Source: Agarophyton chilense (taxonomy: Eukaryota; Rhodophyta; Florideophyceae; Gracilariales; Gracilariaceae). Taken from it: a stretch of 64,000 bases of DNA. Position numbers and translations under genes: made by a program. Shown piece by piece: positions 1 to 9,800 of this stretch. The notes beneath the pieces were generated by a model, which made no database searches, had not been told where the DNA came from, and was given only the letters and a program-made list of their open reading frames with translations. The stretch spans positions 806,001 to 870,000 of the forward strand of contig JARGXX010000088.1 in NCBI GenBank assembly GCA_030374765.1, given 5' to 3'. The first letter of the stretch is position 1. Each line of letters begins with the position of its first letter.

Positions 1-460
1 CCCTCCTTACCCAATCGCTCCTTTCTGTCGCTTTTCAGCAGCAAAAAATAACATGTCTGAACTCTTTCCAAAATCAATACCAGACCCCAGTAGCACTCGT
101 AATTAATCGCACTTCCATCATTCCCCTTTCATACAACGTCGCCGGCACTGTGGTAACAATAGATAAGTACAAGTCAGATCTCCGTCAATGAAAGAAAGAA
201 ATTTCTTCAGGGACACAATCACCGTCTAAGCAACTTGCTTGATTCACTTCCTTCAGGGAGGTTCCCCTCCCCACTCAATCTTTCCTCTCCGTCGCTTCGC
301 AGCAGCAAAGCAGAACATGTCAAATATCCTTTCTAAATCTCTACGAGAAATTAATAGCACTCGCACCCACCTTTAACTAAACGAATCCTGCCCCCCCATT
401 CCAATTTTCTGTCGCTTCGCAGCCACAGTCGAAAATATGTCTGGTCTCCGTCCCGATTGC
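1..460. repeat. Three degenerate copies of a short repeat
   Basis: A pyrimidine-rich lead followed by a core resembling GTCGCTTCGCAGC occurs near 27, 291 and 411. The first two copies share similar downstream text (ACATGTC, then CCAAAATC or TCTAAATC, then TAGCACTCG). Spacing is irregular, about 264 and 120 bases. No convincing coding frame lies here. It could be a decayed tandem repeat or part of an old element running off the left edge. Confidence 0.45.
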
Positions 461-589
461 AGAGCAGAAAACGTAGCAAACTCACCTGTTCATCACCATG
501 AGAGCCGCTGAAATAGGTTTCCCATGTTAGCAACCAGAAGGAGACGAAAAACACCATATCAACGTAGTGCTCCGCGTACATCCAAATCG

Positions 590-815
590 CAACCCTAACC
601 CCCGCCCACCCTCTACCCCACGCCACATAACCCATCGCTCCCCTCGCTCTTTGCCCGCTCGCCCATGACCAGAAACAGTTTCAAGGCCCCAGATCAACAT
701 AGACGATGTACATCCCGATCGAAAGCTGGGGTACCCGTCACCTCCCACACCACACCCCATCACTTAACGCCCCGGTCGTGCTCCGCCCGCTCGCGCACAA
801 TTAGAAACAGAGTTA
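590..815. repeat. Imperfect tandem duplication, about 133-bp period
   Basis: The blocks GCCCGCTCGCCCATGACCAG near 652 and GCCCGCTCGCGCACAATTAG near 785 are followed by the same GAAACAG text. They are preceded by similar C-rich stretches. This looks like an old two-copy tandem duplication. Short frames here are P/R/T-rich and are not supported as genes. Confidence 0.4.
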
Positions 816-996
816 GCACTTGTGAAACACACGAGGAAACGTACACAATACCGCTTCTCACGCACCTAGAAAACGCGGGAGGTCAACCGGGTCCAGACGA
901 CATCATAACACAAAATTACAAGATCCCACAACCGCTCATCCGTCCACTACTTATAATCAACGGAAGTACACGCCGCCGCTCGAAAAATATACAACT

Positions 997-1890
997 TTGA
1001 ATAGTTTCATTCCAGCCCACTTCCCAAGCCACGTACGTGCCGTGTCGGTCTTGTTGCACGACTTGTGGGCATCTCTGGCGCATCACTTGGCATTGGTGAG
1101 TACGCGTGATAAGTTTAAACTCTCCCCACCTTCCTCGTCCTGCATCTTCCTCACCTCCCCTATTTACTTTCCGAGATCGCGGGCAGGCACCCTCCACACC
1201 ATGCAACCTTGTCGCTTCCCAAGGTGCGCCTTCCAGACAAAAAATCACACCTTCCTTGTCCAACACCAGCGCCGTTGTCGCTACCGCACCACCTGCAAAC
1301 CCTTCCTTGCCTCCACCCCGAAAAATGGCACTCAATTACCACCAGGTACGAAGCGCCCACGCGTCCAGAACGCAGACCCCGGCTCCGTCGGCATCTTAAA
1401 CCGCCTTTCCAACAACTTTTTGCTGGTAGAAGAAGAAAACTACCATTTGAACCAGCTCGCTCTCGTCATTCGCTCTGCAGACGGCGCCCACATTCTCCAC
1501 GCTTCTCTTCGCTCCCCTTCTCCCAGCCCTCGCCCACCCTTGAAGCTCCATCCCATCGTCTCTTACATCTCATTCATTGCGACCAGGCTCGGCAAACGCA
1601 AAGCCGATGAACTCATTACCCTCCTCAAGGACCCCGACTACTCCAAAACACTCACCCAATAAGTAACCTTCGTTTCCCACTGCCTTCAACTTCACTCCAA
1701 ACTATTCAAAGAAACTGTCGGCTCCATCGGCTTCAAATCCACAACCGTTCGTCACAATCCCTCAAACATCACTGCAACGCTCTACCTCAAAAACCCCGTC
1801 GATGTCCTTCTCCAGCAACTTCGCTACGCCACTCGCGCTAACACCTTCCTCCACCCCGTCAGACAGTGTTCTAGCACCGTAGTCATGATA
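997..1890 (+). pseudogene. Broken transposase N-terminus, possibly Plavaka/CACTA-like
   Basis: One frame stays open for about 220 codons, meets a single TAA at 1660-1662, then continues for about 75 codons of similar quality. The N-terminal part has a Cys/His cluster (CRFPRCAFQ, then HQRRC about 15 residues on) resembling a C2H2/C2HC finger. After the stop, the motif YLKNPVDVLLQQLRYA resembles the segment after the finger in fungal Plavaka-type CACTA transposases, where a Y-x-(D/N)-P-(L/V) box precedes the catalytic core. No catalytic core is seen downstream, so this would be a 5' fragment. The family assignment is inference from faint similarity; the open frame and the stop are seen directly. 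Confidence 0.33.
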
Positions 1891-1967
1891 TGCAATGGTC
1901 AGGCCGGCCGGTTACGCGATATTGTAAAATACTTGTTTCTGATTGGACTAGGCGGTTGTGAAAATGG

Positions 1968-2738
1968 TTACGGGAGTTTTCGGGAAAGCTTTGACCTTTT
2001 AGAAAACAAGTCTACTTCGCCACCCGAGTCAGAAGAGGTCTTTAAACTCTCATCTACTGCCTTCGGTGGCAGAACCGTATCACTCGGTCCATTCTGAGAG
2101 ACAGGAGGCGCCGCTTTTTCCATATTTGGCTGAATACCAGAGCTCTCAGTGTGGGTAGAACTCATCGGCGGCAGAAATACAGGGCAGATGCTGGAGGGCA
2201 CGGCTTGCGTCCCAAATTGTGTTGCCTGGGTCGATTGTGGCACGACATTGCCCATTAAATTTTTCGTCTTGGCCTCCGCTATCACGGCATTACTCCCAGG
2301 TACGTTGAGAGTAGGAATAGCGTCCAGCAGGGCTGGCAAAGGTGGTGGCGGTGGTGCGGCTGAAGGGTTGGCCTCATTTGACGATAAAGTCATCGGATGA
2401 GTACGCCGTGGCTCAGGGATTGTGACACTGTTGCTTTCAAAAGACGCATGACCGAGCCCTGGAGCTCCAAAAGAGCGTCCAGCGGCAGGCAAGATAGTTT
2501 TATGGGCTTGGGGCGAGTGTGGATGACACATGTGTGGCTGTGGTCGCGGTGGTTCCTGCACAACATGACGAAGAATAGGTTTGTTATATGGGGGAACCGA
2601 GCTCGGTGGGGAAATGGTACGATGTGAAACGGGAGCATCTGATAAAAGTGGGGGTGGTGCAGGGGCGACGTAAAGAGCCCTTTTCTTTGCCCGTATTACT
2701 GTAGCCTTTTTTGAAACACAAGCGCGTCGTTTTCTCAT
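1968..2738 (-). CDS. Proline-rich basic hypothetical protein (doubtful)
   Basis: From the ATG at 2738 this frame encodes about 256 residues. It begins with a basic patch (MRKRRACVSKK) and continues as a Pro/Ser/Thr-rich, low-complexity sequence without recognisable domains. A competing minus frame over 2584-2838 has a Cys-rich run (TCCIKCIKSKCDEKTTRLC), so the true reading may use both frames or be decayed. It lies tail to tail with the broken transposase-like frame and could belong to the same mobile element. No function can be assigned; the frame may be fortuitous in GC-rich DNA. Confidence 0.25.
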   Translation of the reverse strand: MRKRRACVSKKATVIRAKKRALYVAPAPPPLLSDAPVSHRTISPPSSVPPYNKPILRHVVQEPPRPQPHMCHPHSPQAHKTILPAAGRSFGAPGLGHASFESNSVTIPEPRRTHPMTLSSNEANPSAAPPPPPLPALLDAIPTLNVPGSNAVIAEAKTKNLMGNVVPQSTQATQFGTQAVPSSICPVFLPPMSSTHTESSGIQPNMEKAAPPVSQNGPSDTVLPPKAVDESLKTSSDSGGEVDLFSKRSKLSRKLP

Positions 2739-3136
2739 CGCACTTGGATTTAATGCACTTGATGCAACATGTGCCAGGTGTAACGGTCTGCCCAGTACTA
2801 CTCTCCCCCACAACCCCCACCACACTATTCTTCTCCATTTCCTTCTTGTTCCTTTATTTCGCCCTTGAAATCCTCCAAATAACCATCACGGTTCACAGGC
2901 TGCTGTTCACGATGCATAAACTTCCTAGCCATTTCACCATACGCCTGTACAGCGCCCTGAGCTAATTAGGGAGCCTCCTGTCTCTTATCCATCTTGGAAC
3001 ATACGTTGGCGCTTCGTTTGCGTTTTTGTTCTGCTTTCAAATGTGTTAACACTATAACATCTGCCAACAACCTAGCTTTCTCTACAAATGGGTTTTCGAA
3101 TGGCCTGTATTCATGGTCTGGTGCACAAACCGGTTC

Positions 3137-5523
3137 TTAAATTTCGTCCAACGATATACACAATTGGTGATATTTCTTCCTCGCACTGAGAGCTACGAAA
3201 ACATTTCCACCCAGCTTCAGGTGCTTGCAAACATCAGCACGCAATTCGACCGTGCAAGTATCTAGGCCAATGGTGCGCAAATGGCCCAAGGCAAAGTAGA
3301 AGATTCGCTTCTTTCTGGAGGGGCTCCAGAACTTTGCGGTTGAACCAGTGTCTCTCAGATTCCCCTCGATACCAGTTGCCTCAGAATGTTGATCAAGCTG
3401 CCTGAACCCAAGTATAGCTTTCATCTCCGTCACATTAGCCTCACGGAATCGGCGAATTTCTCCTTTTAGCTTCGAAGAATGAAACTCAATGCCCCATACG
3501 GATACCGCGAACACGCTGTCTTCCAAAAAAAGTCTATCTTTTTCATCTGAGTCCACCTTCGAACCTATCATTTCCCGCGGCACGTTTAATGTTCGGAAAC
3601 CTAGATTCAAAAATGCACGGACTTCATACACATGCGAGACTATGAACCAATCATAAAGCCGAGACATGACGTCGCGGAATTCTGCTGACTCATCGCTGCC
3701 TTCTATCTTGTCTTCGCCCCTATTGAAAAACGAAGTCCTAATTCCAGTGATAGCTGTGTCCAACTCAAACTATTCATTTCCTCGATCTGAAGTTTAAGCT
3801 GCTCCAATGGGCGTCTCAAAACAATATTCATTTGTCGCAGCACTTGGAGACGTATTATTTACCGACCTCGCTTTGACCACGAAAGAGAGACCCATTTGAA
3901 GAAAATTCCTTTGCAGCGAATCTGTCAAGCCTCTTAGTCCTCTCTCTATCTGTTGTAGCTGATTCCACTGCTCCACAAGTCCTGAGGCGCCGTTGAAACT
4001 GCTTTCAAAACTTTTTGCGAACTCTGAGATTGCCATAATGACAGATTGCATACTGATCAACACATTTGGCTCAGCTGCAGCCAGAGGCGGCAGTTCTGTC
4101 TCATCCCTCAACAGCATATTTCTAGATCCTGTGATATAATCTACTGGTACACCTTGGCAAAGTGCTGTTCGTTCAAGAATCAAATCATACAGCCTTTCGC
4201 ATGACGCCGAACTTTTCTTCACCTGTTTTTTCCAAGCTCCGTAGCTATTTTCCACGACTCTAGACACTGTCGTGTCCATTGAGGAGACGATCATTTCCTT
4301 CTCAAGAAAATTTCCATTCTCCTGAATGATGACTCTCGCAAGTTTACAAGTCAAGTCCCTGAGCCCTTTGACACCGAACGTAGACTATGTCGGGGATGTC
4401 CTTGAGAGTTCGATTGGATTCACGGAAGCAACATGAGCAGATTGTGGTTGCTGTCTATGCAACAGGAAGGGATGCGCATCCGTGATCTGAAACACAGTAT
4501 CGCCATTTAGGCAATGCAGAGCTCGGCCAGAGACAAAAAACGGGCAATAAGAGCTAAAGAAACCTCTGAACTTGCTGATGGAGTCCAGATTCTTTCTCCC
4601 TGTCGAAGTTGCTCAACTGGAACCAAGGTTTTACGGTCCGCCATAAGTACGGAAGCTCCAGCTGGGAAACATGAAGATGAAGGGTAACGATACTGATACC
4701 CTGCTCCGCTTGCACATCATTCGCAGGATTAGTAACAGCAATTTTTACTAGAACCATAAGGATTATGATACTGAATTACTGAGGGCCTTGCTTCATCATC
4801 AGTTTTTGAACCGTCGATAACTCTATACCCGTGATAAAGAAAGGTTTCCCATACGGAAGGTCTTATGACGAGCGGAACGGGGAACTCTGCTTCTATGACA
4901 TCATAAATCAACCGATTCGTTTCATAAACTGTTGCTCAAAGCGCCATGTTCTTGACCCAGTGGTTGTAGCAATCTGACTCACAGTGCTGCCAAGAACCCT
5001 GGCTGTACTGGATAGAATGGTCATTAGCGCTTGCAATAAGTATATTCCGATATATTGCACGGGCGCGAGGAAGTTCTCTTTTGACCATGTTGAAAAGTTT
5101 GGCAACTCTCCTCCAGTGGAATCTTATTGTCTCCGAATATGGCCTATATAGGTGAAGTTCCAATGACATGGTGACACTCTTAAAGTCGTCCTGAATGCGC
5201 CAAAAATCCAGACTTTCTCGAATTTCTGAACAGGCGTGCTTTCGAATGGAGGCGGTGACCAAGGTTGTGCCGAGTTTTGTCCTATCGGCATTTGGCAACA
5301 ATGCTTGTCTGTTTGCTTTTTCGTACATACCTGGGAAGAAGATTGTCTTGGCCAGTTTGTAGTGCTTGTAACCTCTACCCGCTTGGTATAGGATGGAACC
5401 AGGAATAGCATTGATACCCTTAAAGTGAACTGCGGACTCAGTAGCTGCTTGAATTTCTTTGGCTTCATGAGCATCCGGGTGAAGAAGGTTAGCCATTTCC
5501 AAAACAGTGTTCTCAATCGACAT
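3137..5523 (-). pseudogene. Unidentified gene with frameshifts and stops
   Basis: A clear start (ATG at 5523, MSIENTVLEMANLLHPD) opens a 195-codon frame ending in TGA at 4936. The same frame then continues with plausible protein (YETNRLIYDVIEAEFPV). Coding-like sequence shifts frame near 4750 (LELPYLWRTVKPWFQLSNFD), resumes at 4354-3794 as a mostly helical stretch (QQIERGLRGLTDSLQR), and continues at 3763-3137 after two stops near 3796 and 3770. A sequence just before 4377 could be an intron acceptor, so some breaks may be introns, but several are plain nonsense codons. I do not recognise the family. It has its own TATA-like box, and a Ty3 element sits about 200 bp upstream of the start. Best read as a decayed gene of about 2.4 kb. 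Confidence 0.45.
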
Positions 5524-5585
5524 TGTGATCAGTCGTTGGTTAGACTGGTATTCGTGAAAAGCGGTATGCGGGCTTTGGGTGGTGT

Positions 5586-5594
5586 ATTATATAT
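5586..5594 (-). promoter_or_regulatory. TATA-like box upstream of the 5523 start
   Basis: On the minus strand the sequence reads ATATATAAT. It lies about 65 bp before the ATG at 5523, a plausible core promoter position. Prediction from sequence and spacing only. Confidence 0.35.
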
Positions 5595-5723
5595 GATCTC
5601 TCTAACTGAGAGCTTTGTAAGGTTTATCACACCAGTGGCCGGTGATAACATGCTTGTTAATACGATATCTTCCCTGACAGCTTGTGGACACCGGTCATTT
5701 GGCTGGGTTCACTTCAAACTTAG

Positions 5724-6869
5724 TGTGGGCGCCATCTTGGGAGTGTGACGCGGTGGGCCAACTTGACAGTAAAAGTCAATGTAAATGGGAGTCCCTCGTA
5801 GCCAAAAAAAGGCCCGTACAGATAAGTGTAGTTCGGTTTCGCAAAGAGATAAGTAGAACGGCAAGACAGGGACAATACTCAACCCGTCAGATAAAAATAG
5901 ATAAAATGACAAGGGGAGAACGAAGCTCAACCTAGCGATAATTCTCCAAAATCTTCTTAGGACGATACGCAACGAAAGACTTATGTCAATGGTCACTAGG
6001 AGTCAGACTCCCGACTTCCGATAAGACACTCCGGATGTGAGACGATTTCTGCAGCCTACGTACTTCTGCGCCAACCAGAAGCACGCGTATACAATCCCTA
6101 CAAGGCTTCCCGAGGAGAGCTAATGACAGCGAGATATGCCTTCACTCATATACCCAAGCTGGCCTTTTGCAGGAAAGGTTACGCGGCACCACTTGCGGCA
6201 GCTTCCCGTCCAGTACTGAATCCCAGGAATCCTCCAGGTCTTACCGACCGACACAGGCTTTTCACTCTGTGGGGGACCCCTTGCCAGACGCAGTACCGTT
6301 GGTACACACAAGCCGTCTCCCGTCCACGCCAAAGGCGCTTCAACCGGTACAGTGGGCTGAAAGAGGGTGCACCTTCCAGCGGCAAACGCCTCACTGGTCC
6401 TCTATACGGCGGCAAACGCCTCACCGATTTTAGATAATTATAGGGTTGCTCCTCCAGCGGCAAGCGCCTCACTGGACCCTAGGCGGCAAACGCCTCACCT
6501 TTTGTTATAGTTGAAGGGCTCGAAGCCAAAGGAAATAGTTGAATTGGGTGTTTGTTGGCTTGAGGTCGTCCGAGATGGTGTTCGGAGACTTCAGAGGCCC
6601 TTTTATAGAGATCTAGAACCCACAGAATGGGCTGCAACGCATTGATACTCACTTATTACTACGGTGTGCTTCTAGGTTACTCTATTGGCTTCTAGAAGCC
6701 AGTACAGCAGCACACTAACCAATTAAAATGTAACAACTACGCCTGACATCACCAGAATACCACTGCAACGTCGGCGTCAACAAAGATGTAGGAACTCCCG
6801 GCGCTGCTGGCACATCCTACACGTGTGTTACAGCAGTGCCGGAACATTCCACACGTTCCGCGACCCACA
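5724..6869 (-). repeat. 3' LTR of the young Ty3/Gypsy element
   Basis: This 1146-bp direct repeat matches 11483-12628 except for one substitution noticed near 6361. Its termini are TGTGGG and CCCACA. Because the element is on the minus strand, this left copy is the 3' LTR. A TATA box (TATAAAAG on the minus strand) lies at 6600-6607, and a four-unit internal repeat at 6376-6498. Confidence 0.95.
6376..6498. repeat. Four-unit GGCAAACGCCTCAC array in the LTR
   Basis: The motif GGCAAACGCCTCAC (one unit GGCAAGCGCCTCAC) occurs four times at about 6381, 6411, 6458 and 6485. Two units sit inside short palindromes of the form CCAGCGGC...CACTGG. The array repeats in the other LTR at 12135-12257. It lies upstream of the LTR TATA box in the sense of transcription, so it could be an enhancer-like or factor-binding array. 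That role is inference. Confidence 0.6.
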
Positions 6870-6880
6870 CAGCCCCAAGC
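6870..6880 (-). promoter_or_regulatory. Possible polypurine tract at the 3' LTR edge
   Basis: On the minus strand the sequence just before the 3' LTR is GCTTGGGGCTG. It is short and only moderately purine-rich, but sits where a plus-strand primer is expected, between the stop codon at 6881 and the LTR. Confidence 0.35.
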
Positions 6881-9800
6881 TCAACGGTTGCTACGCCGCG
6901 GCAACCCGGAAACCTTAGCATCCAATGGTCGCGGCAGATAGATTTTGAGGCGTCGACAATGTATCCCTTGACGAGTATAGCGGTTGTGTGGTGAGACCAA
7001 AGTGTACCTGGGGTGATCTGCACGGACAACACGGCAAGGTCCAAAGTACTTTGAGGAGAATGCCGGCCACTTCACTGTGGTATTCAGCGCCTTCCCCTTC
7101 GCCACCAAAACCTCATCTCCAACCTGGAACTTTCTTATCTTCTTCTCCGGAATATCCCTAGTAACTCTCATCTCAGCACGCGCTGCCCGAGGATTAGATG
7201 AAGCTAAAGTCTCCAAGGTCCTAAATATCTGTGAAGAATCCCCATGCTGCACCGCCACACCCGAGTCATACGATGTCATACGTGGTTTCACGCCATAAAG
7301 CAATTCAAAAGGCGATATTCCGCTGGCAAGATGGCGACGTCGATATCCATATAGAACTGAAGGGAGGTCATCATCCCAGCTTGAACCACGGGCTAAGACA
7401 GTCTTTCCAAGAGCTCGTTTAAGTGTACCAACCATTCTCTCAGCCCTACCATTGGACATAGGTGCGTAAGCCAGAACAGTTTTCCACTTGATTCCTTTCT
7501 CTTTCATGAACGAAACGAGTGACATGGACGTGAAACAGGTCGCATTGTCGGATACGATGACACGGGGAAGGCCAAAAGGGGCGATGATTCCACTTTTCAC
7601 AAATTCTACTACAGTTTCTGACGTTGAATTCCTTGTCGGGGCGGCAATCGGCCATCCAGTAAGATGCTCAACACAAACCAAGAGAAATCGGTTTCCTGCC
7701 TTGCTCTTCTGGAAAGGACCGGCAAAGTCAATTGAAAACACATCAAACAGAGACGAAACCGGTGTGTGAAGGCTAGTATAGTACTGTGGAAGTGGTGCCA
7801 TCCTCTGACAAGCGTCACAGCTTTTGACGTAATCCCCAGTTTCTCGATACATTGTAGGCCACCAAAACCTCTCCGTAATAAACTTCCTTGTAGCCTTGAC
7901 GTCCCAGTGTCCGATATCGTCATGAAAAGACCTCAGTATACTCTGCCTATGAGAAACATCTGGTACGACTCGTAGACCCTTTGTAGTGCGCCTGAATAGC
8001 TTTCCTTCCCAAACTAAGAACCGTTTCGCATTCCGTCTCACGATTTGGCGAACATGACTGTCATGTTCGTTCATTGACATTCCACAGAGATAACGGGCAA
8101 TGTTTGCATAGTATGGTTCAAGTCCACGAAATTGATCAGTGTCACCTATGAGGCATACGAGGTCTCCTTCATCCTCGTGCAACTCAACCTTATCACCATG
8201 GAGAATCCTCGAAAGATAGTCGGCAGCACCGTTGTCCTTCCCAGCCCGATATACTATCTCAAAGTCATACTCGGCAAGGAAATCGAGCCAACGGGCTAGG
8301 CGACCATGTATATCACGTTTCTGAAAGGCATATCGGAGAGCCATATGATCCGTAATAACTTTGAACGGAACAGAGGAGAGAAGATACACTCTGAACTTTT
8401 TCAGGGCAAATATGACTGCCAATGCTTCTCTCTCAGATGCAGAATAGTTCCTTTCCGCTGCAGTCATCGTGCGACTAGCGAACTGCAAGGGGTGGATCCT
8501 ACCGTCTTCTTTCTTCTGAGACAACACGGCCCCAAGCGACACACTCGACGCATCTGTCTCAACAATGAAAGGTTTCTCAAAGTCCGGGAATGACAACACT
8601 GGTGGCTGAGTTAACTTCTTCTTCAACCCGTGGAAGGCGTCAAGCATGTCTTCAGTCCAAGTCAGGGTTTTATTTCCCGAGGTAGCACTGTGAAGCACTG
8701 CCGAAGTCTCAGCAAAGTTTCTGATGAAGCGACGATAGTATCCGGCTAGGCCAAGGAATGATCTCAACTCCGTCGTGGTGGAAGGTATGGGTGCCTCCTG
8801 AATCTTATCAATCTTTGCTTGATCTACTGAAACGCCACTCGCGTCAATAACGTGGCCGAGAAGATGTACCTTAGGAAGGGCAAAGAAACACTTTGATAAC
8901 TTCAGTTTAAGGCCATGCATACTTATTCGTTCCAAGACAGACCGGATGTGCCGTACATGTTCTTCGAGACTTCTCGAAAAGATTACAACGTCGTCGATAT
9001 AGACCCGGACGAAGGAAAGCCCACGGAGGACGACGTCCATCATACGCTGAAAGGTAGAAGGAGCATTCATAAGTCCAAATGGCATTACTTCGAACATGAA
9101 GGTCCCATATCTGCATACGAAAGTAGTCATTTCTTTGCACTCTTCCGACATTTTCACTTGCCAGTATCCAGTGAAAAGATCAAGCGTTGTAAAGAAACAG
9201 CATCCGCCTAAGTCATCAAAGATCTCTTCCATACGTGGCAACGGCCATCGATCGGCTTTCATGACACGGTTGAGTTCTCGGTAATCCACGCAGAACCTGG
9301 GGCTACCATCCTTCTTGGTTGCGATAACAACAGGAAAGGACCACGCTGATGCAGAAGGAGTAATGATACCTGCCTCCAGTAATAAATCGATCTCTTCCCG
9401 GATGAACTCATTATGCCTAGGAGACATTCTTCTCGCTCTGAAATATATAGGCTTGTTGATAGTCAGTTCGAACGAATGTGATACTGGAACATCTGCTGGG
9501 CGGAGGTCCATCAGGGTCCAAGCGATGACATTGGTCTCCTTCAAACTCGAAATAAATTTTCCTTTTTCTTTCGTAGGTATGTGAGACAACTTGGACAGCA
9601 AAAGTTCTTCCTGAGGATCGGATCCAGATATATTCAGTTCCGGTATAATCTCATCTTCATCAATTCTCACTTTGTCAGTAAGAGCCACGACCAGTTCTTC
9701 ATCTTCAGAGACAGTATCCTCAACAGCGGCATCAGAATCTGACGTAAAGTCTTCACTATCCGTATCAGATCCTTCTCCATCTGGGGCCTCAACACGGGCG

